Source: Cladochytrium replicatum (Eukaryota > Chytridiomycota > Chytridiomycetes > Cladochytriales > Cladochytriaceae). Taken from it: a stretch of 64,000 bases of DNA. The notes under the pieces were generated by a model. It was not told where the DNA came from. It saw only the letters and a program-made list of their open reading frames with translations, and did no database searches. The translations under genes were made by a program, and so were the position numbers. The stretch is from positions 289,001 to 353,000 of the forward strand of contig JAHLKD010000002.1 in assembly GCA_025526935.1 (NCBI GenBank), read 5' to 3'. Shown here piece after piece: positions 1 through 11,282 of this stretch. The first letter of the stretch is position 1, and the number at the start of each line of letters is the position of its first letter.

Positions 1-1
1 T

Positions 2-379
2 ACAGAAAGCGCCCGTTTCGTCTCCACGGGAAGAAGTGGACGACTGCTCGTTTCTCACTCACGAAATTGGGGATCACAACCCGTAGGACGGGCACTGGCC
101 TCCGATGAACAGTGCATCCCGCCTTCGCGGTTCAGAAAGGACTACTCTGCAGCCTCCTCGTCATCACGCATGGGACGGTCGCCCAGCGATCCCGGCTCTC
201 AGTATGCGCAGATTTCGCTTGGCATGAACGGGTCGCAGCAAGTTATGCGGAATGTTCTCTCACAATGGTCCAAGGCGAGCAACGACCGGTACGAATTGAA
301 ATCTTCAATCTTTATTGCGTCGCATTCTGTTGAGCAGGCGAGAGCCCTTCTGCAGCTTCGCCCGGATATTTTGCTTTAG
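2..379 (+). CDS. 3' end of an unidentified protein (N-terminus outside the window)
   Basis: One frame is open from the first bases of the window to a TAG at 377-379, 125 codons without a stop. It therefore looks like the last exon of a + strand gene that starts upstream. The translated part is rich in Ser, Arg and Gly at first, then becomes a compact region that ends in QARALLQLRPDILL, which could be a short helix. I do not recognise a family. No other frame here is as long. The next gene, on the - strand, ends at 649, so the two genes converge. An in-frame ATG at 170 could start a 69-residue ORF, but the open frame before it makes a partial gene more likely. Confidence 0.45.
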   Translation, partial: TESARFVSTGRSGRLLVSHSRNWGSQPVGRALASDEQCIPPSRFRKDYSAASSSSRMGRSPSDPGSQYAQISLGMNGSQQVMRNVLSQWSKASNDRYELKSSIFIASHSVEQARALLQLRPDILL

Positions 380-648
380 CAAAGGAGGCATGGTGTAGCG
401 GACTTGCTATGATCTTTTCCTTTTCCAAATTGTAGTTTCATGGTGACAGTGTTTTCAATCCGTGTGCGGTTCTTATGATTGCTTGCATTTATATAGTTGT
501 GCAAAACATATATGTAGGAGTTCTACTATGTGTTGGGCTGCAGATTGCCAAACAGCAGCCGGTAAATTATATCTGCCGAGCAGAAGTAAAGAATGAACAT
601 TCGGCTCGATACATTTTAGGCTCGATGCAAAGCAGAATCAAAGTGAAA

Positions 649-2160
649 TCAACCGATCAAGTTCGAAATGATCTGGGCCGCTCGCGCAACTCCATCTTCC
701 TTGCGCATCTCCAAACAAATCTCCTTAACACGTTCCCTCATGACATTTCCACGATCATCAACAATCTCATTGATTCGTCCTGCGAAGGCTGCAGGAGTAA
801 GTCCACGAGGTGCCAAAGGCGCCGGTGAAGCACCGAGACGATGCACCGCCGCTGCCCAAAAAGGTTGGTCTGCGTGGCATGGCACGATCAGACTGACTGC
901 GGGTCGGTCTGTAGGTTCTAATGTCTGCGGGAGCGCGTACACCAACGCAGAGTGTGTAGTTCCTGAGCCGCCGTGATGGACTACGGCAGCGCACCGTGGA
1001 AAGAGCAGGGAATGCGAGAGGAAAGCATCGGTGAAAAGGATCCTGTCGGCGTGATTGGTGACGTCGGGGAGAACGGCGTCGGACGGCATGCCTTTGGTGG
1101 ACACAATGATCGAACAAGGTGTTGATTGGATACCTTCGACACATTTGGAGATCAGCGTGGTTGTTTCTGATGCAGAGAAGACAATTCCAAGCATAGAACC
1201 TAACCCGAAGAAAACCACCGGGCGGTTGGCTGATTCAGAGTGTTTTAAGAACGCTTCGATGTTCTCTGGAAGAGGAGCAGCTGCAGAGTGCACCACCAAC
1301 GGTCCAGTCACATGGTCTTTGTCAGTCCAGTCTCCTGGTTTTGGACATAAAAGTGGGCTGGGATAATATCAGAAGACAGTACGACAAGTTACTCGCCCAC
1401 CCATCAAACCTGTAGATGTACAAAGTCTCCACCTCAAATGGTGCGGTGGTAAATCTCTGAATATACTCGCCCGTTAGCGAAGTAGCTCCCAGCCTTTTGG
1501 TTTCTTCAGCGCCAATCTCCCGAAGGATCGAAGCATTGAGTGACCCAGCTGCTTTCATCGAGGTGTTCCACACAAAGCTGTTGAGAAACTGGAATGGCGC
1601 GGAGTATCCCATCCCGACAGTCGCTGGAAGCAAGTGTGAGGTTGGACGTGCAGGTACAGTGTGGATGATGATCGTCGGGATATTGCTGTCCAAAGCAATA
1701 TCCAATGCGCACATGGCAGGAAAGGTGGAGAGAACTATGACCTTTGGGTTTGTTTCCGATATGATTTTTCGAATGTCGTCTCTCCTGCGAAGTAGTCAGA
1801 CAACCTGGTTTGCAAAGAAATCATCTGATATAAATTACTACCACGACGAGAACAGCGGTTTGAAAAGTCCCACAGCTCTCGAAAGTCCATTGAAGACGTT
1901 TGCGTTCTTGAAAGCTTTTCCCTCTGGAGAATCTGTCACCGCAGCGGTGAGAGAGTCCCGTATCTTGACGTAATTAACTCCGTGAGAGCGAATGTGATCT
2001 TCAAACTCAGGGGGGGCTGCGAGAGTGACCTAACACAAGATAAGCGAAGGACTTGATGCGTGCATGATCTACTCACGGGTTCATTGGAAAATGCCTCTGC
2101 AAGGGCAATGAACGGACGGACGTCGCCGTAAGTGCCCATTAAAAAACAAAGGACTGTCAT
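649..2160 (-). CDS. UDP-glycosyltransferase (GT1 family, sterol-glucosyltransferase-like)
   Basis: Four exons (2160-2077, 2029-1842, 1784-1410, 1357-649) join in frame to 451 codons plus stop; the introns are 47-57 bp with GT and AG ends. The start MTVLCFLMGTYGDVRPF is the usual N-terminal strand and loop of GT1 enzymes. The C-terminal half carries the donor-site signature, HHGGSGTTH near residue 344 followed by PCHADQPFWA near 375, which contact the sugar nucleotide. Family members move glucose or another sugar from a UDP-sugar to sterols or other small lipophilic molecules. The PH and GRAM domains of fungal Atg26 sterol glucosyltransferases are absent, so the acceptor cannot be named. Its neighbours are unrelated. 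The fold is confident; the substrate is not. Confidence 0.9.
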
Positions 2161-3138
2161 TGTCGGTGTGGATCACACGCTACACACAAACTCAAGCCAC
2201 GGTAAACAACTCAACGCTTTTAACGAGACCCGTGCCTTCGGTCCTCCTACCAATTTTAAGTAATTATGGATCATGAGTGTGCGTGGATAAACCCGGGATG
2301 TTTCCTTTAAGCAACTTCATCCCTTCTTCCACCACCATTGCACCCCTATTTATTTTTTGCTCAGGGTCGGGTGGTCTGAACCATGTTTTTGGTCAACTGT
2401 AAGTTCACATCGGGACTGCAAATAATATGAATCGTATATGTCACATTTGGCAACGCGGCCATAAATAAATCGTCCTGGTCCCTGGGTTTCTTTTGCTGAT
2501 AATCAATCCGAAATTTGGTGCAGCGGCAATCGGACATCGTCAAGCCCACGGCACTGCTTGAAGACACGAAATTTGAGATGCTGCCAATTTGCCAGCGGAA
2601 TGTATATCCCCCATATGACCGAGGATGTTGGAATGCCAGCGTGGAATAGTTTCACGCGCGGAGCCGAGCTTTGAACGAATGGGCTTCATTTGCAGATTGG
2701 TGATCGGCCGTTGACGTCTGATTGGCAGCCAACAAAAAAATTCAAAACGTAATGATAAAAAAATAAAATATGGTGTCACACGCTTTCCAAAATCCCAGAT
2801 CGGCTTCGGCCACTTCAGCCCGCCAAGGCCAGTCCTTTAAAAAGCAGCGGAAACCCCTCCGACCTTGCAGAATTAAAGTTACCCCTGCTGTTTGTTCTCC
2901 GTGATGACAGATGGATTCAGTCAACTCAGCGGTAGGGGAGTGGGAATAGATCCAGCCCAACGTTTCAGACCGATGGACGCAGCAGGGATTCCATTCTCAT
3001 TCGCACTTACCGCCTGACTTGGCGCCCCAAAAATGTTCATCGTTTTCATCTTTTACCCACTTTTCTATCATGTTCACATCACTCCTTCCATTCGCAAATA
3101 TTCGAAGGTTGCGGTACGCTTCCACTCCAAAGCTGCGG
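2161..3138. other. intergenic DNA, no gene seen
   Basis: About 980 bp between the start of the glycosyltransferase and the ankyrin relic. Only short ORFs without domain-like sequence are present. The part next to 2160 should hold the glycosyltransferase promoter, but I see no clear TATA or other known motif. Confidence 0.5.
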
Positions 3139-3930
3139 TTAATTAGCATCAACAACGAGATGAGTTCTTGCCCGCATGTCTAGACTACTGGGTGAACTGC
3201 ACCTCAGACTCAACCAAAGTTTTTCAACGTCAACATCCCCTTCTCTCGTGGCAAGGTGCAATGGTGTGTGTCCTTTTACGACATCCCCTCGGTCAGTCTC
3301 ACCACGATGCGGAGTGCGTATTTTGACGAACTGACTAACCTGGACAGATCTCGACAAAGCAGAGACTTGCATCAACGGGCCGAATCGAATGCTGACCAAT
3401 CCTCCAAGTGCGATTGCATCCTCTACGATACTGGTGTGCCCAGATGAAGCAGCGTAATGTGCAACCACTAGCCTCGCTCTCTCCCCATCGACGACACAGA
3501 GCTCGGCCGTATCAGAAACTCCCGCTTGGGTTTCGTTGCGACGATATGTATCGCAGGCTGTCCGCTCCGTACTTTGAGGTAAATGATCTCAGCCCCAGGG
3601 TGTGCCACCACCTTCTTCGCAACATCTAGATTCCCTGCTCGAGCAGCTAGAGCATCACGGTCCATCCGTCCTTATTTTTCAAACAATGGAGATGCACGCG
3701 CGGTAGCTAGCAGCGCTTCCACCGCATCCACCGCCCCTTAATGCACGCTGTCATCAGAGGGGTCCATGTGCCGTGCTTACGACTGGCAGGATCTGCTCCG
3801 CATTCGAGAAGTAGTTTTACACTCCTTCGATCATGTTAATGTTTCGTGCATTCACATCGGCACCGTGCGAGACATCATTTCGAAGGATCCAGTACGTGCG
3901 TCAAAGTATAAAAGTGTATCCTCGCTTCCG
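3139..3930 (-). pseudogene. decayed ankyrin-repeat gene
   Basis: Pieces of ankyrin repeats lie in different - strand frames. Examples are GHTPLHLATREGDVDVEKL near 3260, TWTPLMTACIKG near 3750 preceded by LLLECGADP, and SHGADVNARN near 3870. The TPLHLA and GADVNARN pieces match the ankyrin consensus (helix 1 and the beta-hairpin). Frames change between repeats and stops fall inside them (for example a TAA directly after the GADVNARN piece), and no ORF exceeds 109 codons. Introns cannot explain all the breaks. Ankyrin repeats bind protein partners, and chytrid genomes carry large families of them. I infer a dead family member; a poorly modelled multi-exon gene is possible. Confidence 0.6.
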
Positions 3931-4309
3931 TTGTCTTGACGGACGACACGAGTGGAAATTGTAGTCTTCTCGACCTCTGCTAAAGACGGTGTCGCATCTT
4001 CTACTTTAGAGCACTCCTTTGTACGAATTCTTTGAGCGATTACACAGCGAGGGCTTTGTCAGTGTTATTTACGGCACCGACCAAAATGTTCCCTGTTCAA
4101 TAAATTGTCGGACATGACGCCACGAACTTACTCCAGATTGCTTCTTATATGTGCATTTTCAGAGGTCTAAGAGATCAGAGAGTAACCCTGTTTGTAGGGT
4201 GAAATAATAGTCCTTAACCAAAAATCTGAGGCCAGCGATTTGCTTTTACAAGTAGAAACACGCAGAAGGAAAGAAAAAGAAATATATGGAACGGAAAGAA
4301 AATTGTCTT
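3931..4309. other. intergenic DNA, no gene seen
   Basis: About 380 bp downstream of the F-box/LRR gene. No ORF or recognisable motif. It probably includes that gene's 3' untranslated region. Confidence 0.4.
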
Positions 4310-6368
4310 TCAAGGATGATTTGAACCAAGAGTGGCGAACGCTGCTGCAAGCAAATTGCGCATCTGTGCATCAAAGTCGCCTTCACCAGACCCTCCTTCG
4401 TTCGCATCGTCCTCACCGTTGCCCCCGTCATATTCCACATCGACATCAACATCAACATCCACAGAGATGCTCGGATACATCTGAAGAAATTCCTTTAGCG
4501 GCGGAACTCTTTCTCCTTGACCAGACGACTGGTGTGATGTAAGGTGGGCAGGCTTTATGGACGCCCACATTTGCCTGCATCGACGAATCCACACGCGCTG
4601 AAGACGTGGGCAACCGCGCGCTGCCTGGACCAAGCCGCAGACCGAAACGCTTCGGCACGCAATCAGAGCCAGTTCTTGCAGTTGCCGAGGGTGGAGCGTC
4701 TGAGTGTTTCCAAGCTCTCGCAAAGAGGCATCGTTTATGTTGGTGAATGACAAATCCACCGACTTGAGTTTGGTCGCGCGTTGGAAGAGGTAGACGATCG
4801 ATGCGTCTGTGATCTGTTGGAAGGTCAGATCGTTGAACTAAAACCGGCTGTTTCTACGTACCCTGTAGCACTCGCGGACGTTAAGATTCTGCAGAGAATC
4901 AGAGAGGTTATTCGCGATCTCGCAAATTGTGTCATCTCCAACGTCGCAGTTCGCCACGTCGAGTGCCTCTAACTTTATACAGCGTTTGCTCAAATGCGAG
5001 ACGCCACGGTCGGTTACAAGGTCACAGTAGTGCAGGTTCAATCGCTTCAGACGGTCGCCGAGATGATCTGCAAGCCGCATTACGCTCGCATCTCCGATAA
5101 AGTGGCATTCTGACAGGTCCAGGTCAGCTAGATTTACACAGGTTTCGGCAATAGCTTCGACGACTCCGTCGGCGACGGCCGGTCCACATCCAGCAAGCGA
5201 CAATTTCTTAAGTCCCGGGAAGGCGTGCATCAACTTCGACATCTCATCAGACGAAAGGTTGTAGCAATGCGTAAGATGGAGACACTCCAACAATGCCAGT
5301 GACGAGAGAACCGTGTACGCGAGTCCGCAGTGATAGTTACGAACCAACGTAAACGGTGACGGTGAAGTTTTGACTGAGCTCCCTTCCTCAGACTGCTGGA
5401 CGAAGGATGGTGGTACCTGAATGGTTCTACCGGGAGGTGCTATGGAGTTTCCAGAGGGAGGCTGCGAAGAACACTCAGGATCCAGGCGTACATGTAAAGG
5501 AGGTGGAGCATCAGGCTCGTTGATGAGAGTGACGTTGCCGAGTACTTGTGCGAGCGATTTTGACAATCGATATCCATGGCTGAGCTTGAGCGAGAGCAAA
5601 CGTCCACCTCCCATTGCTGCACCATGAACTACTGTACACATTTCGATGGCTGTCAAGTTGCAGATTCCCAGATCAAGGGTTCGTAGGCCAGGTAGTGATA
5701 CCGTGAGTCGTACAAGATCCGTTGGCTCGAGTCCGAAGCGGTCGGCTTCACTCGAGAACGCAAAGATGAGAGTGCGGACATATGATGCGCGCCATAAAGG
5801 AGGGCGGACAACAGTGCGACGGAGACTCGAAGGGGCAGACGATGGTACTGTACGCACTCCAGAGACGCACGACTCTGAGCGAACATGTGCGATGACTTTT
5901 GCCGTTACATCCTGGGCGTTGAGTGATGTGCTTTCCTCAGTGGCGATTGCTTGTGGTGGCGCCGGAAGGGCAAAACTATTGAGGAACTGCTTGAAAGAAG
6001 ACAAGCGCGCAAATCGGACTTCACGGTAAAGCACGGGGGTTGTACTAAATGGAACAAGTTAGTTTCAAGGTTCATATGAGCATTTGCAAGACCACTGACC
6101 CAAGTTGCCAGCTTCGCGACACGATGGCACATGCAGCCAAGTCTTTCAGGAGAGCTTTCACTACAGCATCATCAGACGAAGAAGCGGTCGAACGCACGCT
6201 CGAAGAAGATGAGTTGGGAGATAGGATGCTAGCGCAGGATCGGTGCAGGTGTGCGACATGCTCGACAATCACGGCAACCACTTCCGGTGGGAGCGGGGAG
6301 GGCATGGCAGTTTGGGCACTCGCCGGTGCAACGAGGACCTCCGCAGACGGGGAGTTTAACATAAGCAT
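4310..6368 (-). CDS. F-box / leucine-rich-repeat protein (AMN1/FBXL type)
   Basis: Three exons (6368-6100, 6044-4862, 4813-4310) give 651 residues in frame; the introns are 55 and 48 bp. Residues about 25-100 look like an F-box: PLPPEVVAVIVEHV, a Ser-rich insert, then LAACAIVSRSWQLG running across intron 1 into LYREVRF. Residues about 130-560 hold cysteine-type leucine-rich repeats, such as LADLDLSECHFIGDASVM and LNVRECYRITDASI; the second is restored by intron 2. The C-terminus has an acidic Asp-Val repeat (VDVDVDVDVEY). Proteins of this design select substrates for SCF ubiquitin ligases or, like Amn1, act in mitotic exit. The substrate is unknown. Confidence 0.85.
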
Positions 6369-6845
6369 AGCCTCTATATCACTGCCCCGGGCCTTCCATA
6401 TTGAATGCTAAAATATTTTGTGATATGAATGGGGCGAGGGATCTTTTGTTTCGACCCGACGCCGCAAAACTTGGAAGAAGGCACACGTGGGTTGGCCCTG
6501 AACCTTATACCAGGATGGAAATCTCCGACCTGCTGCTCTCGAGCATGCATCGCACGGCATGCGCCGGCTCTCTACCATCGTTCAGCTAGCTCATCTGCAG
6601 CTTATCTGCGAGCTTTTGCACAAAAGCAAAAGCGGTTGTGGATACGTCGATACTTTGCTCGGCTGAACACTCGGCCGAAGCGGACCGGGAATTCTCAATA
6701 TAGCATTCATGGGCTGTCCCACGCTTAGGGCTGCCTGCCCACGCTCCCATGACCAAACCCCACGACGTCATGTCGGTTGGAAACGTGGCGGATGTACGCA
6801 CATAATTTTTTATACGTTTTTTGGAAAATGTAATGGTTCTTCTTG
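6369..6845. other. intergenic DNA, no gene seen
   Basis: Separates the F-box/LRR start (6368, - strand) from the end of the Dma1-like gene (6846, - strand). Two overlapping + strand ORFs of 62 and 99 codons show no domain and are rejected. The promoter of the F-box/LRR gene should be here. Confidence 0.4.
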
Positions 6846-8578
6846 CTAATGGTGCCCGGATGGGCCTGCCATCAGCTCCTCCTGGCTTGCATTCTTACTC
6901 CTTGGCACTCGGTTGTGATCGTTACCTGCCCCATCATTTCCTTTCCTCTTAAGCCGCGGACTTTCGTTCGGTGTTTGTGCAATTGATCCTGCTGTACTAC
7001 CCGCCTGCTGAACCGATCCTGATGTAGCTGCTATCACCGCAGCAGTGAGATGGTGGTCGCTGGAGTTGTGCGCTTTTCGGCCTAGGAAGGCGGTCAGCTT
7101 GTTGGTGATGCTGTGCCGACGTTTCGAGGGAGTGTTTGGAGAGCTGCCTGCGGAAACCCCAAGTTCATTGCCGTTTGATCCCGCTCGTGTGCGTCTTGCA
7201 ACTGAGTGTTTCCCCGTACCCTCCGGAATCCCATCCCTCGAAGCGGGGGCTCGTTGGTGAGCACTGTTTTGAGAAGCCTCGTCTGCACTGTCAACTCCTT
7301 CGTCCCCATGAGACCCGCTGCCGTCCGTGGTTGCACCTCCAGGTGTTGCCGATGACCGGTTTAGAGCCGGTGTTAAGGTCGCACCGTACTCGTTTCCCAA
7401 ACGGCCCCTTGGAGGTGTCGCCGTCCCGTTCAGTAGTCCAAACTGGGAGTTCCTTTCGTGAGGAGTATTGTCACCGGGGAAAGCACCATCCTCTTCCTCT
7501 CGACGAGCATGTTCCACGTCCGTATGATTTCCAGAGCGGTTTGGCTGCATATCGACAGGGTGGTCCTCTCTATTACGATTTTCCTGTTCGTCCGAAGAAT
7601 CGTAGAGCGACTCCATACTGACGGATGCCGCAAGATTCGCGACTTGTCTGCACAGCGGGCACTGGAACATCGGTGACTGGGCGATCAAAACTCCAACACA
7701 TTTGTAATGGAAGCAGTGTGAGCATGGAGCTATGAAGAGTGCCTGGTATGGACCGATGGGACCAATGCAGATGCAGCAGTCGGTTGATTGTGAATCGTTC
7801 GCGCTATCCTCCTCGGTTTTGGATGAACCATACGGGTTTGTTGCAGCAAGAAGGGCTGTTAGAGCATTCTTGAATCTATGTACAGAAGACGGTTGGTCGA
7901 CAATCGATCGCAAAAATGATGCCATTGGCAATATACCTCACTGGGTTGGCTCGCTTCCGCTGCTGTATTAACCACGACTGGTCGTAGAATTGTATCTTCA
8001 CCACGATGCTCTTGTATATGTCTGTGACGAGTTTATCTGTCAGTTCCGCAACCCTTCCGTTTCTCAATGTTGGCGTACCTTCTTGCTTCCCCTTGTAATC
8101 TATCCCAAATTGAACAACGTCACCCTCCTTGATCGGGTATGGTCTGCTCTCTTTGCCAGATGGGCTAAGTCGCATCTTGTTCAAAAACGTTCCAGATGAG
8201 CTTCCAATATCTTTGATGTATACCTATAACAGTTCTTCAAGTTTCCTGTGCCGCTTCGTTTCGTGCTGTTTTTCATACCTGATTATCCTTCACCCACATC
8301 TCTGCATGAGTTCTACTGACTACTTTGGACGTAAACCAGACATCGACCCCCTGAAGCAATGGATTCGCCGCTCTCCCCGTAGGCTGCCCCTCTCTCACGA
8401 CTTGTCGTCCAATCCTCATAGTTTGTCCTTCCTTCATCTTTCGATCGACGACCTCCTTTAAAGTTGGTTTTGGATCCGCTCCTTCCGCAAACGGCACGAG
8501 CTGTATATGCACTGGGGTTGGTCCATTTCCCGAGACCACATCCAGTCGGGGTTGGTCGACAGGAACTTGAGAGGACAT
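6846..8578 (-). CDS. dma1: Dma1-like FHA-RING E3 ubiquitin ligase
   Basis: Exons 8578-8279, 8223-7937 and 7875-6846 give 538 residues; the introns are 55 and 61 bp and both junctions keep the frame. The FHA domain spans about residues 45-175: MRIGRQ, then VSRTHAEMWV, then after intron 1 YIKDIGSSSGTFLNKMRLS, the phosphothreonine-binding core. A RING-H2 finger follows at about 220-275 (CCICIGPIG, HCFHYKCV, FQCPLCRQ). The long C-terminal tail is low in complexity and rich in Ser, Asn and Gly. FHA followed by RING is the Dma/Chfr-like design of yeast Dma1/Dma2, which act in septin and spindle-checkpoint control. I chose the ATG at 8578 because the longer upstream frame looks like untranslated sequence. 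Confidence 0.88.
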
Positions 8579-9067
8579 GTAGAATCTGCGACTGTGAGTT
8601 TCAGCGGTGGAATTAAGAATAGTTAACTGCGGCTGATAATTTGTCTGGATGAAGCAGAAGCCAAAGGGATCCAGAATGGGAAGCTTGTTTAGAAACTGGG
8701 CGAATATGTGTGTCGGATGCCGAGACAGTTGGATGCGAGAGACTGGGAGATCGAGCAGAATCGAGGCCGTACTTTGGATGAGTAAAGCCAAACAAAGATA
8801 GACTTCCGCATCACATGTTGGTTCTGATCTCGCCAATCACAACAAATATATGGGGGAAACACGCACTTATGTTGAACATTTTGCACTTTTGTTAAAAATT
8901 TGTTTCATTCATAAATGTGGGTTCAGTCCGCTTGGGGTACTTCTACTCTTCTGAATTGCAATTTCTTTGATTAATTGTTAAAACAGTAGTGCTTGCGAGT
9001 GCGTCATGTGTGTTCTGAGCTCCATTTGCCGCCAAAGCGAACGTTTCCAGGCAACCGACTTCATTCT
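8579..9067. other. intergenic DNA, no gene seen
   Basis: Lies between the start of the Dma1-like gene and the stop of the cyclic-nucleotide-binding gene. The - strand frame upstream of 8578 stays open to 8836 but has no domain and probably is 5' untranslated sequence. The rest is AT-rich. Confidence 0.4.
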
Positions 9068-9936
9068 TCACTCTGCAAAATCACGAAAGCGCCCAGCGAT
9101 TGTGGGGAAGTACTGCAGGACGTTCTCTGAGCTGTCCCTAGTCAGCACCATCAACACGCAGTCCTCGACTGTACGGATAGATGCAGTCCTTGGAACATTG
9201 AACAATACACCGAGCTCACCTTTGAAACAAGACTTGAGAAAATTGATTAATGTTTCTCATCTGTTCGCCTTACCAAAGAATGAGCCTTTGTGAATGGTGC
9301 TGCAGACTGTAGAACCATGCCCTGATCCAACCTCGCCCATCCCGTCACGATATAGTACATTTCTTGGCCAATCTTGTGCTTCTTCATGATGTACTGCCCC
9401 GGCGTGATAGACCTCCGGAACCATGTATTGTTGATGCCATCGAATCGCGGCATTTGGCGCAAGAGCTCGTTTCGCAGGTTTGAATCAGACGAGTTTTCGT
9501 TTCCAGTTGATGGTGGGGTGAATAATGCTGACCCTGGAATCGACATGAACCCTATTCGCTCCACATACATACTCCGTGTTGTCTGTGTTCTGGAGACTGT
9601 GTTATCGGATTGTCGAGTTCAGTTGGAACTGCTCTGGATAACGGAGTAAATTGATTGTACTCTTAATCCCCTCATTATGTCGTCAGCGGCGGAGGGCTTA
9701 CTATCTTCAACTGACAAGCTTTTCTGATCGTTTCCATTAAGAGGAATGAAGGAGCTGGATGCGGTCAACACAGAGTCCAAAATATTATTGTCTGGAGTTT
9801 TGGACTCTGACCGATGACTGTCAGGCTCTCTTGCGTCAGGAGGACTTTCTTTCGTTCCATCCGTATCAACTAGATTTCCTTGTGGAATCACCAGAACTGG
9901 AGGATTCAGATTTCTATCACGCTGTGATGGCTGGAG
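9068..9936 (-). pseudogene. cyclic-nucleotide-binding-domain protein with a frameshift
   Basis: Three exon blocks (9936-9661, 9582-9274, 9219-9068) are visible with 78 and 54 bp introns. The first encodes a Ser- and Asp-rich linker. The second starts the domain: LRQMPRFDG, then FRRSITPGQYIMKKHKIGQ and EMYYIV. The end of the domain, HKGSFFGELGVLFNVPRTAS, is the classical cNMP phosphate-binding cassette, but it lies one base out of frame with the first half. The switch is near 9345-9355, where GEV-like sequence continues in the other frame. Summed exon lengths miss a multiple of three, as a one-base frameshift predicts. The 5' end is not defined. Either a broken gene or a sequence error. The domain could belong to a kinase regulatory subunit or a larger transporter; neither is visible. 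Confidence 0.6.
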
Positions 9937-10124
9937 TCACCTACTGTTGGCGCGAGGCTGCTTGTCTATTCAACGGTTTTGGCTCGATGACAGATGCGGA
10001 AGAGCTTCTTGCTTCCACTCAGGGAAACGTTTTGTTATCCAATCGATTGGCGGCCGCCATTCCAACATTGGGGAAACTACTATGGAATGCTGGCACAAGG
10101 TAACTCGTTACTTCCCTGACTGAG

Positions 10125-10349
10125 TTAGGCTTGGGCGAGGGCTGGTTGACTGGCGATTGCCTGTATCTGTTCGAGGAGCTCAATGTTATCCGCAGCCGAC
10201 ATCACTTCCTGGATGCTGCTTTGAACGAACTTCTCTCGTGTATTTGTGTTCTTATCCGACTGGGACGGGGAAGGATGGACGTTTTGTTGCTCCTTCGGCA
10301 CTGGCAGTTGGCCATCATAATATGTGTATTGCGACGAACCAATGCCCAT
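10125..10349 (-). CDS. possible small protein with an N-myristoylation-like start
   Basis: An ATG at 10349 opens 74 codons to TAA. The protein begins MGIGSSQYTYYDGQ; Gly2 and Ser6 fit the N-myristoyltransferase consensus. A disordered Pro/Gln/Ser stretch follows, then a predicted C-terminal helix (IQEVMSAADNIELLEQIQAI). The gene lies between the methyltransferase (ends 10431) and the cyclic-nucleotide-binding relic on the same strand. The frame is open upstream of the ATG, so it could instead be a terminal exon. Overlapping + strand ORFs of similar length look less protein-like. No family was recognised. Confidence 0.35.
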   Translation of the reverse strand: MGIGSSQYTYYDGQLPVPKEQQNVHPSPSQSDKNTNTREKFVQSSIQEVMSAADNIELLEQIQAIASQPALAQA

Positions 10350-10430
10350 CGAAAGTGATGATTGGCAGAGAATACACCTCAAAAGTTAAGCTCAAATATT
10401 CCACATCGACATTTTCAGCCTGATCAACGA

Positions 10431-11282
10431 TCACCAGTGACCAACCAAACACCTCATTGCTGCTTCCACTTGCTCCGAGCCTCCAGGCTTGATGAACTTG
10501 AGCTGGAAGCGATCCGTGTAGTCACCGGCTGGGCCGGTACGAGGATCACTAGGGTTTCTCAGGGAGACATATTCCTCCACGAATTCAAATCCGGCCTTGG
10601 TGACCTGCTGAACGACGCCGATCTCATCGATTCGGTTCAAGTGAGAGGAAACTCCAACATCCGAGCCCGGCACCGCGGCGTTGTCAATGATAATGTAGCG
10701 ACCGCCAGGTCGAAGAAGGCGATACACATGGGCGTTGATATCTCCGGCCATGTCAGTGCTGTCGGGCTGAGGTGTGCCGTAATTAGTCAAAGGTGGAGAA
10801 AGCTCTACGGCAGGGGTTGGAGGAAGCGCGGTCGCCGCCGCAGTAACATAGCTCGCGTATGCAAAGACAACGTCAAATTGGCCGTCCCAGCCGGGCCACT
10901 GGGCTTTGCAGTTGTAGCATTCGGGTTTGGTGCAGAAGGGCGGTGTGGGTGGTTGCGGGTACCGGAAGGGCGAGAAGAAAAAGCGGAGGTTGCTTGGATT
11001 CTGTTGCGGGTCGGTCAAAGCTAGTCGCTGCTTGATCTGGGGCTCAATTATGTTGCGATTTTCCTCCGGATTATGGATCCACACACCAACACCCTTTCCC
11101 ACAAGAGCGGAGGCGAGCACTGACCAGTACCCGTCTCCGCCAGTGAAGTCGAGAAAGCGTTGGTTCTGTATTAAGTTGAGCGCGCTGAGAACCGCGACGG
11201 GATTGCGTGTTGCGTCTTTCGCCCGGTCAGAGGGGAGACGGTTTGGCGAGGAAAGAATTGGACCGAGGATTTCTGATTCCAT
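10431..11282 (-). CDS. SAM-dependent methyltransferase (COG4798-like)
   Basis: Intronless, 283 residues, ATG at 11282. Motif I is LDFTGGDGYWSVLA at about residue 44, the glycine-rich loop that binds S-adenosylmethionine. Downstream are YRLLRPGGRYIIID and the end of the Rossmann fold, then HLNRIDEIGVVQQVTKAGF. The order DRAKDATRNP, the Gly-rich loop, the RPGG turn, an RID segment and LRNPSD matches the predicted-methyltransferase family COG4798, known mainly from bacteria. The substrate is unknown. A Cys pair (CTKPECYNC) sits in an insertion near residue 120. The lack of introns contrasts with most neighbours and fits horizontal acquisition, which I infer but cannot prove. The 220-codon + strand ORF over it is an antisense shadow. 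Confidence 0.8.
   Translation of the reverse strand: MESEILGPILSSPNRLPSDRAKDATRNPVAVLSALNLIQNQRFLDFTGGDGYWSVLASALVGKGVGVWIHNPEENRNIIEPQIKQRLALTDPQQNPSNLRFFFSPFRYPQPPTPPFCTKPECYNCKAQWPGWDGQFDVVFAYASYVTAAATALPPTPAVELSPPLTNYGTPQPDSTDMAGDINAHVYRLLRPGGRYIIIDNAAVPGSDVGVSSHLNRIDEIGVVQQVTKAGFEFVEEYVSLRNPSDPRTGPAGDYTDRFQLKFIKPGGSEQVEAAMRCLVGHW

Noticed and set aside
4246-4542. His/Arg-rich ORFs near the end of the F-box/LRR gene
   Set aside because: They are alternative readings of the Asp-Val repeat at that gene's C-terminus.
9759-10103. 114-codon + strand ORF with protein-like composition
   Set aside because: It overlaps the linker exon of the cyclic-nucleotide-binding gene in antisense and shows no family signature.
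10362-11024. 220-codon + strand ORF opposite the methyltransferase
   Set aside because: It is antisense to a gene with clear SAM-binding motifs and has no domain of its own.
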